The notes under the pieces: generated by a model
Told to the model about the DNA's origin: nothing
The model's database searches: none
Seen by the model: only the letters and a program-made list of their open reading frames with translations
Assembly (NCBI GenBank): GCA_937873655.1
Contig: CALMYQ010000121.1
Location: 1-64,000 of the forward strand
Direction: 5' to 3'
Length of the DNA stretch: 64,000 bases
Source of the DNA: an uncultured Lewinella sp.
GTDB taxonomy: Bacteria; Bacteroidota; Bacteroidia; Chitinophagales; Saprospiraceae
Position numbers and translations under genes: made by a program
Part shown: positions 6,936-17,479 of the stretch, in pieces
Layout of the letters: every line of letters begins with the position of its first letter
Position numbering within the stretch: position 1 is the first letter of the stretch

Positions 6936-8891
6936 TCACAACTTCCGGAACCGGGCAACCCAACCTCCGCCGGGGGCCATTTTGACCTCAAGGCTATCCT
7001 GCGACCTGACCTTCAAGACCACTTTTTTGTAGTCTTCGGCCATTTTGCCGGCATTGACGCCGTCCTGGAAAATGGTGGCCTCATAAACGCCGTCGCCCAG
7101 GAAAGACAGGTCCAGCGTGAATTCCCGGCCGGTCCAGTCGGTCATGCCGCCGGCGTACCAATCGGCGCCGCTGCGGCGTGCGGTCAGCGCATAATCGCCG
7201 TAGCGGGCGTCTATGACCCTGGTTTCATCCCATACCGAAGGGACAGGCCCCAGAAACTCCATGCATTCGGCATTGCGCAGGTAATTGGAGGGTGAATCAG
7301 CCAGCATCTGCAGCGGGCTTTCGAAGATCACGTACATCCCCAGTTGATGGCATCGCGTACCCAACGCCGAGGGCAGGGGAAAGAACGGCGCGAAGGTCCT
7401 TTGTGTGGCATTGCGCATGGCGCCGGGCGTATAATCCATCGGGCCCGCCAGCATGCGCAGGAACGGGATCTGCAGGTTGTGCTCCGGTTCGGCCTGGCGC
7501 GACCATTTGCTCCATTCCAGCCCGCGTACGCCTTCGTAGCTGATGACGTTGGGGTAGGTGCGGTGCAACCCTGTGGGTTTGTAAGCGCCGTGGAAATCCA
7601 CGAGGAGGCGCCGTTCCGCGGCCTTCATGGCTACGCGCTTGTAGTAATTGACCATCCACTGGTCGTCGCGCTGCATGAAATCGACCTTAATGCCTTTTAC
7701 ACCCCATTTTTTGAATTGATCCAGGGCCGCATCCATATGATCTTCGAGCGCCTTCCAGGTTACCCAGAGGATGATGCCGACGTTCTTTTGCCGCCCGTGT
7801 TCGACGAGTTTTTCCAGATCGACCTCGGGCACGGCGTGGAGCAGGTCGCTGGTCTTGATGTCGTACCAGCCTTCATCGAGGATGATGTATTCCAGCCCGT
7901 ATGTTGAAGCAAAATCGATATAGTATTCGTAGGTCGGGGTGTTTACGCCCGATTCGAAATCCACGCCGTAAAGGTTATTGGCGTTGTACCAGTCCCAGGC
8001 TACCTTGCCGGGTTTGATCCATCCGGTTTCCTTCAGCTGATTGGGCGCGGCGAGCTTGTAGATCAGCTCATTCTCCAGCAATTCGCGGTCGTGGTCGGTC
8101 AGGATCATGACCCGCCAGGGGAAGCTCCTTGCGCCGTTGGTTTTGGCCAGGAAGTCCTCGCGGGCAACGGGCATGACGTCCCGGTCGGAAGTTTGTTTTT
8201 CTTCCTTTACGTATTGGGGAAAAGCCGTTTTGAGGTGGCCTTTCACCCCGCTGCCGGTGAGGTACATGCCGGGGTAATCCCAGAGGTCGGCCTCGGTGAT
8301 CACGGCGCGCATGCCGTTGTCGAGGTTGACCATGGCCGGCATGCTGCAAACGCTGTCGGTGGGGAAGGCGCTGATGTCCTTGTGAAAGTATACCCGTTCG
8401 CTGTGGCTGAAATAGCTGTCTTCCATCGGGAATTCGCCGGAGAAGTCCTTCACAAAATGGAAAGCGACCTCCTCTTTATTGACGGTGACCTCTTTGTTGA
8501 TATTGGTAACGAACCGGTAAGCGACCCCGTCGTCGTATGCCCTGCAAACCAGGGTGTAATTGCCCTGGAACTGGATGGTCAGTTCGTTGAAAGCATCGGC
8601 GATCTCGGCCCGTTTGATCCGGACGACCGGATTAATTTTCTCATTCACCGACCGGGCGCCGGATTTGAGTACCTTGGGCCGTTCGCCCAGGGTTTGGCCG
8701 TCGATGGTGATGGAGGCCGGAGAATGGTCCGTTATCGGCTGACCCTTGTGGGCAATGGAGATGGAAAGGTGGTCGGCAACGTGTACCGTGATCTGGTTGA
8801 CCTTGCCCGGCGATTGAAGCGGAAAATCCTGGGCAAAGACAGGTGCGGCGGCTGCCAACAACAGCCAGCCAAGGATAAGTCGGTTTTTCAT
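6936..8891 (-). CDS. Glycoside hydrolase family 97 (alpha-glucosidase/alpha-galactosidase)
   Basis: About 651 residues from the ATG at 8891; the longer frame to 8942 adds 17 residues ahead of a typical signal peptide (MKNRLILGWLLLAAAAPVFAQ). The N-terminal beta-sandwich, central TIM barrel and C-terminal beta domain order of GH97 can be followed. YIILDEGWYDIK and GIKVDFMQRDDQ lie in the barrel, and NVISYEGVRGLEW carries a conserved Glu. In characterised GH97 enzymes a barrel Asp acts as nucleophile in the retaining group and Glu residues as bases in the inverting SusB group; the Asp of KVDFM suggests the retaining type, but this is inference. It is secreted and removes alpha-linked sugars from oligosaccharides. 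No SusC/D genes are adjacent. Confidence 0.88.
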   Translation of the reverse strand: MKNRLILGWLLLAAAAPVFAQDFPLQSPGKVNQITVHVADHLSISIAHKGQPITDHSPASITIDGQTLGERPKVLKSGARSVNEKINPVVRIKRAEIADAFNELTIQFQGNYTLVCRAYDDGVAYRFVTNINKEVTVNKEEVAFHFVKDFSGEFPMEDSYFSHSERVYFHKDISAFPTDSVCSMPAMVNLDNGMRAVITEADLWDYPGMYLTGSGVKGHLKTAFPQYVKEEKQTSDRDVMPVAREDFLAKTNGARSFPWRVMILTDHDRELLENELIYKLAAPNQLKETGWIKPGKVAWDWYNANNLYGVDFESGVNTPTYEYYIDFASTYGLEYIILDEGWYDIKTSDLLHAVPEVDLEKLVEHGRQKNVGIILWVTWKALEDHMDAALDQFKKWGVKGIKVDFMQRDDQWMVNYYKRVAMKAAERRLLVDFHGAYKPTGLHRTYPNVISYEGVRGLEWSKWSRQAEPEHNLQIPFLRMLAGPMDYTPGAMRNATQRTFAPFFPLPSALGTRCHQLGMYVIFESPLQMLADSPSNYLRNAECMEFLGPVPSVWDETRVIDARYGDYALTARRSGADWYAGGMTDWTGREFTLDLSFLGDGVYEATIFQDGVNAGKMAEDYKKVVLKVRSQDSLEVKMAPGGGWVARFRKL

Positions 8892-9022
8892 GGCGGTTTT
8901 GATTGTGGGGTAAAGGTACAAAGGATAGCCCGCATTTGGCATGCCGGGGGCGGCAAAGGTCCGGAAAGTGTAAGGAAAAGCCGGCTCGGAAAGTCAGATT
9001 CATCACCTGCAGCTCTTTACCG

Positions 9023-10063
9023 TCAAAGTACCGGACATATAGCGCATCTGCCCATTTCCCCGAAATTGTAATTCAGCGAAAGCTCGATGCCGCCCGGAAG
9101 GCGCGATCGCATCCGCACCAGGTTCACATCATAAGACATCGAAAAGCCGAAACGGTCGCCGTTCAGTTGAAGGGCAGGCACCAGTGAATTGATGTTTGCG
9201 GAACGGCCGGATGCCCCGCCCAGCCGGACATAAGCCCCGAAGTAGAAAAAAGAAGGCACCGTCCCTTTTACGGACCCCCTGTAAAAGACGCCTGCCATCG
9301 ATTGCCACTGCTCGCTGTCGGAGCCGGTGAAGGATTGCCTGCGGTAGACGCCCCGCAGGATCATAGCCGGTTTGCCGTTGGTCAGTTTTCGGGTAGCATA
9401 AGCGGCGTGCAGTGCCCACCCGATGCCCAACCGGTTGGCTTCGTCCTCAAACAGGGTATAGGCCGGCTTGTTGAGGTGGTGCCAGGCCAGGCCTGCCGAC
9501 CAGTGGCCTTCGCCGTCGTAAAAGGAGAGGCCGCTGCCCAGGTCGAGTTGGGTTGAACCGTTGCCAGAAAATGTCTCGCCGTTGGAAGCGGCAGGGTTGT
9601 AGTTGCCGTTCTGGTATTGGGCGTCAAACCGGAATCCATCGGGATTGAGCCGGTAGTTCAGCGCGCCGGCGTAGCCGCCCACGCTCGCATGAACGGTTTC
9701 GGTCAACCTGATGTGGAACGCGCCCGAAAACCGGGCCCAGGAATTGGCCAGACCGCCCTGCGGGTTCCAGTCGTGCTGGAGCACAAGGCCGAATGCGAAG
9801 TAGTTGCCGTCTTCCAGGTTGGGCAGGCAAAATCGCATGTCCGCCACCAGGGCCGCACCCTGATAGGACTTGCCTGAACCCGGCCGGTCCCAAAGCCCCT
9901 GATAGAAAGCGGTCAGTGACCCCTTTTGGCTGGTCAGGCTGCCGGTGATGGCCGGATTGAGGATCTGCTGTCCGGCGCCGGTCGGGGCAAACAGCAGATC
10001 CTGGGCGAGCAGGGTGGAAAACGAACACTGAATGAACAGGATAATTGGAATAAATCGATTCAT
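9023..10063 (-). CDS. PorP/SprF family outer-membrane protein
   Basis: 346 residues from the ATG at 10063, chosen because it opens a signal peptide (MNRFIPIILFIQCSFSTLLAQ); the longer frame to 10195 overlaps the upstream gene. After the signal comes the family start DLLFAPTGAGQQILNPAITG and then alternating aromatic/glycine beta-strands ending in LSLNYNFGEMG, typical of an outer-membrane barrel. PorP/SprF proteins partner with type IX secretion substrates that carry type B C-terminal signals. The gene lies 11 bases behind exactly such a substrate gene, so the two form an operon and this protein probably anchors or exports its partner. Confidence 0.88.
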   Translation of the reverse strand: MNRFIPIILFIQCSFSTLLAQDLLFAPTGAGQQILNPAITGSLTSQKGSLTAFYQGLWDRPGSGKSYQGAALVADMRFCLPNLEDGNYFAFGLVLQHDWNPQGGLANSWARFSGAFHIRLTETVHASVGGYAGALNYRLNPDGFRFDAQYQNGNYNPAASNGETFSGNGSTQLDLGSGLSFYDGEGHWSAGLAWHHLNKPAYTLFEDEANRLGIGWALHAAYATRKLTNGKPAMILRGVYRRQSFTGSDSEQWQSMAGVFYRGSVKGTVPSFFYFGAYVRLGGASGRSANINSLVPALQLNGDRFGFSMSYDVNLVRMRSRLPGGIELSLNYNFGEMGRCAICPVL

Positions 10064-10074
10064 CGGATTGGGTT

Positions 10075-13000
10075 TTAGCGGATCAAATGCAGGGTTCCTG
10101 TAAAATAACGCACAATATCGTCGATGTACCGGATGCCGATCACAAACCGGTATTCGCCCATTTCGGCCTTTCGGCCCCGAAACTGCCCATCCCACCCGAA
10201 TACGGGGTTTTCCGGCGTGGCCGGTGAACTTCCGGAGATCTCCGCGGCGTCGAAGACCTTCTCATCGTACTTGTCAAAAACCTGAAAAGATTCGTACCGG
10301 ATGACGGCCGGGTTGCTGTTCCGGACATAAAAAATGTCATTGACATTGTCGTTGTTGGGCGTAAAGGCATCGGGGATGTACAACCCGGAATCCCGGTCGA
10401 TCCGAACAGTGATCCGCACGGTATCCGTCTTTTGGCAACCCCGGTCGTCGGTGGCGCTGAGCGCGTACAAAACGGATTTGAACGGCGTAGATACCGGATC
10501 GGCAATTGCCGCGTCGTTCAGGTAGATGTCCGGCGTCCACTGAAAGGTCACCCCGGTTTGATTGACCGTCGCGTGCAACCGGATGGAATCGCCCAGGCGG
10601 ACGGATGCCGTATCCGGCGCGACCTGCAACAGCAATTCGTCGACAGGCAGCAGGAAAAGGCTCGTATCCTTCTCGCACCCGTCCGGGGATTGTACATGGA
10701 CTCCGTAATTTCCGGTCATCAAGCCCTCGTGAAAGTCGCCGTTCTGCTGATATCCGGGCCCCGTGACCACGATGAAATTGGCCGGGTCCGTGTCCACGAT
10801 CAGGTCGGTCCCGTCCCTGGCTTCGCATTGGACGTCCAGCTCCAGCCCGATCACCGGGGTCTGGAATACCTTTACGATCTGCTCCGCCGTATCCGAACAG
10901 ATCCCTTCGTTGGTGGCGATGAGCCGGACCGGAATGTCCCCGCCGTTGGGGAAGATCTGCTCAAATGAGGCGGCCTGGCCGATAACCGCCCCCAGTGCGC
11001 TCCATTCCAGACCGGTTGCTCCGACCGATTGGCTCAGAAATGCGACCCGGGCCGGCGAACAGGGTTCCAGGATCGTATACGCAAAGGCGGCGTCGGGTTT
11101 GGTCCGGACATAAACCGGCATGGTATCCGTCCCGCGGCAACCTTCCTGTGAAATAACGGTCAGTACGACCCCGAACAGGCCGGGGTCTTCATACGCATGC
11201 ATTTCCTGGCAATCATCCGATGTATCGCTGTCGCCGAAATCCCAAATACAGGTGGTATTCGGTTGATTGCCGGCAGAGGAGAACAACACCGGTTCGCCGG
11301 CGCAAAGCGAATCTTCGGCCGCGATAACGGCAGCGGGCGGCATCAGTATGGTTAGGCTGCCTTGCCATGCTGCGGTGCAGCCGTCGACCGAAACCGCAGC
11401 CGCGGCCGGGAAGTAAATCCCGGGCAGGTCGAACAAATGGCTGGAGATCTTCTGGTCAGTGGAATCGCCGTCGCCGTACCACAACAGGACGCTTTCCGCA
11501 TTGGAGAGCACGCTGAAATCGACCGGGTCTCCCGGGCAGCGAAACAGATCGTGGTCCACTTCCAGGGTAGGCAATTCAAGTACGTGGATGGAGACCTTGG
11601 CGCTGTCGTATCCGCAGCCGAAAGCGTACAGGGAAATCTCATAATCGCCTGCTTCGGGGAAGTTGATCCGGATCGTGTCGCCGAGGTAGGTATTCCCGTC
11701 GGAAACCGCCCACGAAAAAGGTGCGCCGGTAGTGGAATAGTTAATGAACGGCGTCGCGGCGCCCTGGCAGATGGAGGTGGTATCCGGCAGGCCGATCAGG
11801 GCGACCACGTCCGTCGGATTCACGATGACTTCCCGGTATGCCGTATCCACCCCGCACTGGTTGCTGCTCACCAGCCAGATGCCGACCGTATCGGGCTCGG
11901 AACCGGTATAAAACCGGAAAACGGTCTTTTGATCCGGGAAACCGGGTACGCCCTGCGGGTCAATGGAGGTGAAGAAAACATTCTCTTCCGGGTTGCCGAC
12001 ACTGAGCACGGAGGCTTCCAGTTCTGCGCCGGAACAAGGATCCATATAGGAAATGCCGAAAGCGGCCTTGGGTTGGGGATGTACGGTGATTTTCCGGGTT
12101 TCAAACAGGGTATCGCATCCGTTTTCAATCATCAGACTGACCATGTAGACCGTATCCTCCACGCCGGATTCAAAAGTGATCGTACCCGGCTGGTACCCCG
12201 AATAGGTCTGCCCGTTGCCGAAATCCCAGGTATAGCGACCGTTCTCCACCTGACTCTGGTTGGTAAAAAGGATTTCCAGCGGTCCGCAACCCGTGGTGTC
12301 GCCGGGCATGACCCCGACCTGAGCGGCTTCCGCCGGCTGCAGGATATGGATCTGGGCGCTGTTCGCTGCCGAGCAAAGCGTCTGCCCCGGGATCAACGGG
12401 TTTTGCGAGGTAACGGTCAATTGAATGACAGGGTCCCCGGGGGCCTCAAAGATGTGGGTCAGGTCAGATCCTGAGGTGCCGTCGCCCCAATCGACCGTAA
12501 AGCTCACTGCGCCGGTCGCAACGGGCGTCAGCGTTACGGTCTGGCCTACGCAAGCGGTATCCCGGTCCGGCGAAAACCCCGGATCGGGCGGCGAAGCAAT
12601 ATAAAGCGTCATCGAATCAGTATTGCAGGCCGGCGGCAGTGCGGGCGCGATGTACAGGTAAGTATAGCCCATATCCGGTTGAAGCCAGGATACCTGGACG
12701 ACACCTTCCAATATGAACGGGCCGGAATACCCGCCTTCTTCGGGCGTGCCGCCTGGAAGGGTTACGGTGGCTTCCGTTGAGCAGACGTACAGGTCCGGAC
12801 CGGCATTTGCCCCTTCGCTCTCTATCCGGATCATGACCATATCGGCGCTCTCGCAAGGGCTGCCTGCCCGGATGGTATAGGTGTAGGGCTGGGGGCCCGG
12901 CGCGACCAGGCTGAGGTTGATCACGCCGGTCATTTCATCGATGCCGGGGCCGCTCCATTTGCCGCCGGACGGGCTGCCCTGCAGTTGAAAAGATCCGGTG

Positions 13001-14961
13001 CTCTGGCAAAGGACCGGTTCGGCGTTCAGGATCACGGCATTGACAAAGGTATCCACCCGGACTATGAAGCTGACGGTGGAGTCACATCCCGGCGGTACCG
13101 AATAGGTTGCGGAAACCGGAAAAAAGCCGACCATGTCACTGTTGAACGCCCCGGTTTGCGGATCGACCTTTCCGTTGGGATCTGACCAGGTCAGGTTGCC
13201 GCCTGCCGGAGAAAAATCAGGTGACGCCAGTTCGTTCAGGTCGACAGCTCCGGTGATGGCACAGGAAAAAACAGTATCCGGTACTGCCAGTGCAGGCGTG
13301 CCCACCACTTCGATGCTTGCCGACTCCCCGGCGCTGCAACCGGTGCTCAGATCCGTGTACATGCCGGTAATCTGCGGAAATCCTGCTCCGGCCGCTCCGG
13401 GATCAAAGACCCCGTTGAGGGTATCGGTGATGCCCGGACCGCTCCAGATCACCGGCATCTGATTGGCGGACAGGGTGACAGGATCCGCACTTTCGCAAAG
13501 CTGCGCAGGTACATTCAACGTCAGTGCCGGCGAGGCCTTGACCGTGATCGTTGTACTTCCGGCGGAGGTACACCCGGGCGGCGCGCCTGCGGGTGCAAAA
13601 TCATAATCGACGGGGTAATCGTCGGGGCTTAATCCGGTCAGCGTGAGTAATCCTCCGGGGCTGAGGGCGCTTCCAAGCGTCGTACTGGAAAAAGTCCCCC
13701 CCGGAAACGGCGTGACCGGTATCTGGAAGGTCCCGTCGCCGTTGCAAAGCGCCGGGATATTCCCGAAAACGACCGTCACGTCGCCGTATACCGTAATCGG
13801 AAATTTATGGATTTGCTGCATGCCGCAGGGGCCCGTGACGGTGAGGACGGCCGTATCCAGCAGGACGCTTTGGCCGGGCGCCACTTCATAATGTACGTTC
13901 AACGGAATGGAGTCCTGGGAGGTGGCGGGATTGCCAAGGGGAAAGGACCAGTTAAAGCTTTCAATGGTGCCGGAATAAGTGACATTCGGCGTGAAATCCA
14001 ACTCCTGGCAACCCACGGGCGGCGGGGTGATGGTTACGCCCGGAATATCGTAAGCATGGACTACCACGGAAGAGGTATCGTTGCCGCATTCGTTATGCGC
14101 GATCAGGGAGACCGTATAGTCGCCGTCCCGGACAAAGGTGATGACCGGGCTCAAGGAATCCGGGGTGGTCCCGTTGACGTAGGTATAACAGTTGCTGCAG
14201 GAAGGGGAGACCGACCATTCAAAACTATCGGCGCCCTGTACGCTCGGATTAAAGTCCACGGTCAGCGGTTGACAACCCGACGGGTCGGCGGGCGAGGTAG
14301 CGATCCCCGAAATAACCGGCTTGCTGCGGATGAAGATCTGGGTGGATTCGCATTTCTGCCCGCATTCGTTGGACACGCAGACATTGACCGTTTTAAGGCC
14401 CGGCGTATTGTAGATGAAAGTGGGATTTTCCAGGCTTGAAGTGTCGTTGGCCCCGCCGAAATTCCACAGGATATCGTCTACGTAGCAATCCTGTGCCAGG
14501 CCGAACTGAACGGGTTCGCCGACGCAGTGGCTGCCCGTGGTGGCGATCTTGGCCCGGGGCAGGAGCTTGACCAGAACGGTCTGGCTGCGTGTGTTGGGCG
14601 TGCCATTGACATACACGATCCGGAGCTTGACCTCCAGCTCTACCAACTCCGATCCGAGTGCGCAGGCGGCCGAATCGGTGAACATGTAGGTGTGGTTGAG
14701 GTTGCCGAAATAGTTATTAGCCACGGACTCGACCACGCCTTCTTCCCAGGTGACCTCCATGGATTGGATACAGGCCGGATCGTTATTCTGATCCACCGTA
14801 ATATCGACGGTAATGTTCACGCCGTCAGGGCCTTCGCAAAAGGTCGTATTAGCCGGCACAAACTCGAAAGACGCATAAGGGTTGGAACAATCCTGGGCAT
14901 TCAGGGCAATAGCAGGGAGAAGAAACAACAATGTCAGTTTCAGACAGTAAATCGGTTTCAT
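10075..14961 (-). CDS. Giant secreted PKD-repeat protein with type B T9SS C-terminal domain
   Basis: 1,628 residues. A signal peptide (MKPIYCLKLTLLFLLPAIALNAQ) is followed by many Ig/PKD-like beta modules. Clear PKD signatures are WNFGGANDTSS, FTVDWGDGTSG, YTWDFGNGQTYS and IWDFGDSDTSDD. Paired cysteines recur through the modules. The C-terminus has the gliding-motility-associated type B sorting domain: YIPDAFTPNNDNVNDIF, then a segment ending in EYRFVIGIRYIDD. It is expected to be exported by the type IX system and held at the cell surface, as an adhesin-like or filamentous protein. The PorP/SprF-like gene follows after 11 bases, the usual genetic pairing. Ligand unknown. Confidence 0.9.
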   Translation of the reverse strand: MKPIYCLKLTLLFLLPAIALNAQDCSNPYASFEFVPANTTFCEGPDGVNITVDITVDQNNDPACIQSMEVTWEEGVVESVANNYFGNLNHTYMFTDSAACALGSELVELEVKLRIVYVNGTPNTRSQTVLVKLLPRAKIATTGSHCVGEPVQFGLAQDCYVDDILWNFGGANDTSSLENPTFIYNTPGLKTVNVCVSNECGQKCESTQIFIRSKPVISGIATSPADPSGCQPLTVDFNPSVQGADSFEWSVSPSCSNCYTYVNGTTPDSLSPVITFVRDGDYTVSLIAHNECGNDTSSVVVHAYDIPGVTITPPPVGCQELDFTPNVTYSGTIESFNWSFPLGNPATSQDSIPLNVHYEVAPGQSVLLDTAVLTVTGPCGMQQIHKFPITVYGDVTVVFGNIPALCNGDGTFQIPVTPFPGGTFSSTTLGSALSPGGLLTLTGLSPDDYPVDYDFAPAGAPPGCTSAGSTTITVKASPALTLNVPAQLCESADPVTLSANQMPVIWSGPGITDTLNGVFDPGAAGAGFPQITGMYTDLSTGCSAGESASIEVVGTPALAVPDTVFSCAITGAVDLNELASPDFSPAGGNLTWSDPNGKVDPQTGAFNSDMVGFFPVSATYSVPPGCDSTVSFIVRVDTFVNAVILNAEPVLCQSTGSFQLQGSPSGGKWSGPGIDEMTGVINLSLVAPGPQPYTYTIRAGSPCESADMVMIRIESEGANAGPDLYVCSTEATVTLPGGTPEEGGYSGPFILEGVVQVSWLQPDMGYTYLYIAPALPPACNTDSMTLYIASPPDPGFSPDRDTACVGQTVTLTPVATGAVSFTVDWGDGTSGSDLTHIFEAPGDPVIQLTVTSQNPLIPGQTLCSAANSAQIHILQPAEAAQVGVMPGDTTGCGPLEILFTNQSQVENGRYTWDFGNGQTYSGYQPGTITFESGVEDTVYMVSLMIENGCDTLFETRKITVHPQPKAAFGISYMDPCSGAELEASVLSVGNPEENVFFTSIDPQGVPGFPDQKTVFRFYTGSEPDTVGIWLVSSNQCGVDTAYREVIVNPTDVVALIGLPDTTSICQGAATPFINYSTTGAPFSWAVSDGNTYLGDTIRINFPEAGDYEISLYAFGCGYDSAKVSIHVLELPTLEVDHDLFRCPGDPVDFSVLSNAESVLLWYGDGDSTDQKISSHLFDLPGIYFPAAAAVSVDGCTAAWQGSLTILMPPAAVIAAEDSLCAGEPVLFSSAGNQPNTTCIWDFGDSDTSDDCQEMHAYEDPGLFGVVLTVISQEGCRGTDTMPVYVRTKPDAAFAYTILEPCSPARVAFLSQSVGATGLEWSALGAVIGQAASFEQIFPNGGDIPVRLIATNEGICSDTAEQIVKVFQTPVIGLELDVQCEARDGTDLIVDTDPANFIVVTGPGYQQNGDFHEGLMTGNYGVHVQSPDGCEKDTSLFLLPVDELLLQVAPDTASVRLGDSIRLHATVNQTGVTFQWTPDIYLNDAAIADPVSTPFKSVLYALSATDDRGCQKTDTVRITVRIDRDSGLYIPDAFTPNNDNVNDIFYVRNSNPAVIRYESFQVFDKYDEKVFDAAEISGSSPATPENPVFGWDGQFRGRKAEMGEYRFVIGIRYIDDIVRYFTGTLHLIR

Positions 14962-15208
14962 GAATTATAGGGTTTAAATCAATAATGATAATTGAACTAC
15001 ATAGGTACAAGAATGCGTATTTGCTGAAATTCCGGTCTTCGGCAAGGGCCTTACCCGCAAGATAAGGCTCATTTTCTAGTCTGCCAAAAATTCTCCGGAT
15101 CATTCCTTAAAAATCCTGGTCGGGGAACGCATCGCCCGCCATACCGGAAAATTGGCCTATATTTCGACCTGTTCCTCATATTCCTAGCTGTTAAAAGTGC
15201 TTTACAAA
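14962..15208. other. Divergent intergenic region
   Basis: The 247 bases between the divergently transcribed PKD protein and the GH92 gene must contain both promoters. A -7-like TATATTTC occurs near 15160 on the plus strand, but no matching -33 box is obvious. No gene or RNA recognised. Confidence 0.35.
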
Positions 15209-17479
15209 ATGAAAAATCCAATTTTCCTGCTTTTTACCTTCGCAACCGTCTTTCTGAATGCGCAATCCGCCGACCTTGTGAGCCTGGTCAACCCGCTTAT
15301 GGGGACCGACTCCGAGTTTAAACTATCCAACGGAAACACCTATCCGGCCATCGCCGTGCCCTGGGGCATGAATTTCTGGACCCCGCAAACCGCCAAAAAC
15401 GGCGACGGCTGGACTTATGCCTACGACGCCTATTTCATCCGCGGGTTCAAACAAACCCACCAGCCCAGCCCCTGGATCAACGACTACGGCGCTTTTTCCC
15501 TGATGCCCGTCACCGGCAACCTCAAGTTCAGGGAAAAGGACCGCGCTTCCTGGTTCTCCCACAAAGCGGAGGTGGTCCGGCCGGATTATTACCGGGTGTA
15601 CCTCGCGGATTATAACGTGACCGCCGAGATCACCCCGACGGAAAGGGCGGCCCAGTTCCGCTTCACGTTTGCGGCGACCGACTCGGCCTTCATCGTCCTC
15701 GATGCCTTCCACAAGGGTTCGATGGTGGAGATCCTGCCGGATCAACGGAAAATAGTGGGCTATTGCCGGAACAACAGCGGCGGCGTGCCCGATAATTTCC
15801 GCAACTATTTTGTGCTGGAATTTGACCGCCCCTTCGAACTGGCCCATACCTGGAGCGATACCGTGCTGATGAAGGATAAACTGACCGTGGAGAGCAATCA
15901 CGCCGGCGCCGTGATCGGGTTCAAAACCAAAGCCGGGGAGCAGGTCTGCGTCCGGGTGGCTTCGTCCTTCATCAGCCCCGAACAGGCTCAACTCAACCTG
16001 GACCGGGAACTCGGCAAAGACGCCTTCGACGATACCCGGGCCAAGGCGCAGGCCGCCTGGCAGAAGGAACTGAGCCGGATAAAAGTAGAGGATCCGGACG
16101 AGGAGCACATCAAAACCTTTTACTCCTGCCTGTACCGGGTGCTTCTCTTCCCCAGGAAATTCTACGAAATGGACAAGTCGGGCGCTGTGGTCCATTACAG
16201 CCCCTACAACGGTAAGGTGCTGCCCGGGTATATGTTTACCGATAACGGTTTTTGGGACACCTTTCGGGCGGTTTTCCCGTTCTTCACCCTGATGTACCCC
16301 GAGTTGAACAGCCATATCATGGAGGGGCTGGCCAATGCCTACAAGGAAAGCGGCTGGTTGCCGGAATGGGCCAGCCCAGGGCACCGGGATTGCATGATCG
16401 GTTCCAATTCGGCTTCCCTGATCGCCGATTCGTACATCAAAGGCATCCGGGGTTACGATATTGAGACCCTGTACGAAGCGGTGTTGAAAAATACAGGCGG
16501 TAAAGGCCCCCTGAGCTCGGTGGGCCGCTACGGCGCGGAATACTACAACAAACTAGGGTACGTACCTTACGATGTGGGCATCAACGAAAACGCGGCCCGC
16601 ACGCTGGAATACGCCTACGACGATTTTGCGATCTGGCAGCTGGCCAAGGCGCTGAAAAAACCGCAGGCCGAGATCGACCTGTTCAAAAAACGGGCGCAGA
16701 ATTTCCGCAATATCTTTGATCCGTCCACCCACCTCATGCGGGGCAGGAACGAGGACGGCGCCTTCCAGCGCCCGTTCAGCCCGTTCAAATGGGGCGACGC
16801 CTTCACCGAGGGCAACAGCTGGCATTATACCTGGTCCGTGTTCCAGGATGTGGCCGGCCTCATCGGCCTGATGGGCGGGAAGGAGCGGTTTGCCGCCAAA
16901 CTGGACTCCGTTTTTACCCTGCCGCCGGTCTTTGACGAATCCTACTACGGCATCGTCATCCACGAGATCCGCGAAATGCAGATCATGGGTATGGGGCAGT
17001 ACGCCCACGGCAACCAGCCGATCCAGCACATGATCTACCTGTACAACTACGCCGGGCAGCCCTGGAAAACTCAGCAACACGTCCGGGAAGTGATGAAAAA
17101 ACTCTACGCCCCGACCCCCGACGGTTATTGCGGCGATGAGGATAACGGACAAACCTCGGCCTGGTACGTGTTCAGCGCACTGGGTTTTTATCCGGTATGC
17201 CCGGGTACGCCCCAATACGTGATGGGCAGCCCGCTGTTCCAAAAGGCGACCATTACTTTCGAAAACGGCAAGCAATTCGAGATCCGGGCCGGCGATAACA
17301 GCGATGATCATATTTATATCCATTCCGCCAAACTGAACGGTCAGCCCTTTTCCCGCACCTGGATCGGCCACGATGAGCTGCAGCGAGGCGGCGCGCTTGA
17401 CCTGCAGATGGGCGGCAAGCCGAACAAGGAATGGGCAACGGACAAAGGCGCCGTGCCGTATTCGATGTCCGACAAATAG
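15209..17479 (+). CDS. Glycoside hydrolase family 92 (alpha-mannosidase)
   Basis: About 756 residues from the ATG at 15209; a GTG four codons earlier is an alternative. A signal peptide (MKNPIFLLFTFATVFLNAQ) precedes the GH92 core. Family landmarks are the opening VNPLMGTDSEFKLSNGNTYP with IAVPWGMNFWTPQT, GFKQTHQPSPWINDYG, EWASPGHRDCMIGSNSASL, and the (alpha/alpha)6 part with HGNQPIQHMIYLYNYAGQPW and CGDEDNGQTSAWYVFSALGF. GH92 enzymes are calcium-dependent exo-alpha-mannosidases that invert configuration, acting on N-glycans or yeast mannan. Secretion and the GH97 gene nearby fit a glycan-degrading lifestyle. Linkage specificity cannot be read from the sequence. Confidence 0.93.
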   Translation: MKNPIFLLFTFATVFLNAQSADLVSLVNPLMGTDSEFKLSNGNTYPAIAVPWGMNFWTPQTAKNGDGWTYAYDAYFIRGFKQTHQPSPWINDYGAFSLMPVTGNLKFREKDRASWFSHKAEVVRPDYYRVYLADYNVTAEITPTERAAQFRFTFAATDSAFIVLDAFHKGSMVEILPDQRKIVGYCRNNSGGVPDNFRNYFVLEFDRPFELAHTWSDTVLMKDKLTVESNHAGAVIGFKTKAGEQVCVRVASSFISPEQAQLNLDRELGKDAFDDTRAKAQAAWQKELSRIKVEDPDEEHIKTFYSCLYRVLLFPRKFYEMDKSGAVVHYSPYNGKVLPGYMFTDNGFWDTFRAVFPFFTLMYPELNSHIMEGLANAYKESGWLPEWASPGHRDCMIGSNSASLIADSYIKGIRGYDIETLYEAVLKNTGGKGPLSSVGRYGAEYYNKLGYVPYDVGINENAARTLEYAYDDFAIWQLAKALKKPQAEIDLFKKRAQNFRNIFDPSTHLMRGRNEDGAFQRPFSPFKWGDAFTEGNSWHYTWSVFQDVAGLIGLMGGKERFAAKLDSVFTLPPVFDESYYGIVIHEIREMQIMGMGQYAHGNQPIQHMIYLYNYAGQPWKTQQHVREVMKKLYAPTPDGYCGDEDNGQTSAWYVFSALGFYPVCPGTPQYVMGSPLFQKATITFENGKQFEIRAGDNSDDHIYIHSAKLNGQPFSRTWIGHDELQRGGALDLQMGGKPNKEWATDKGAVPYSMSDK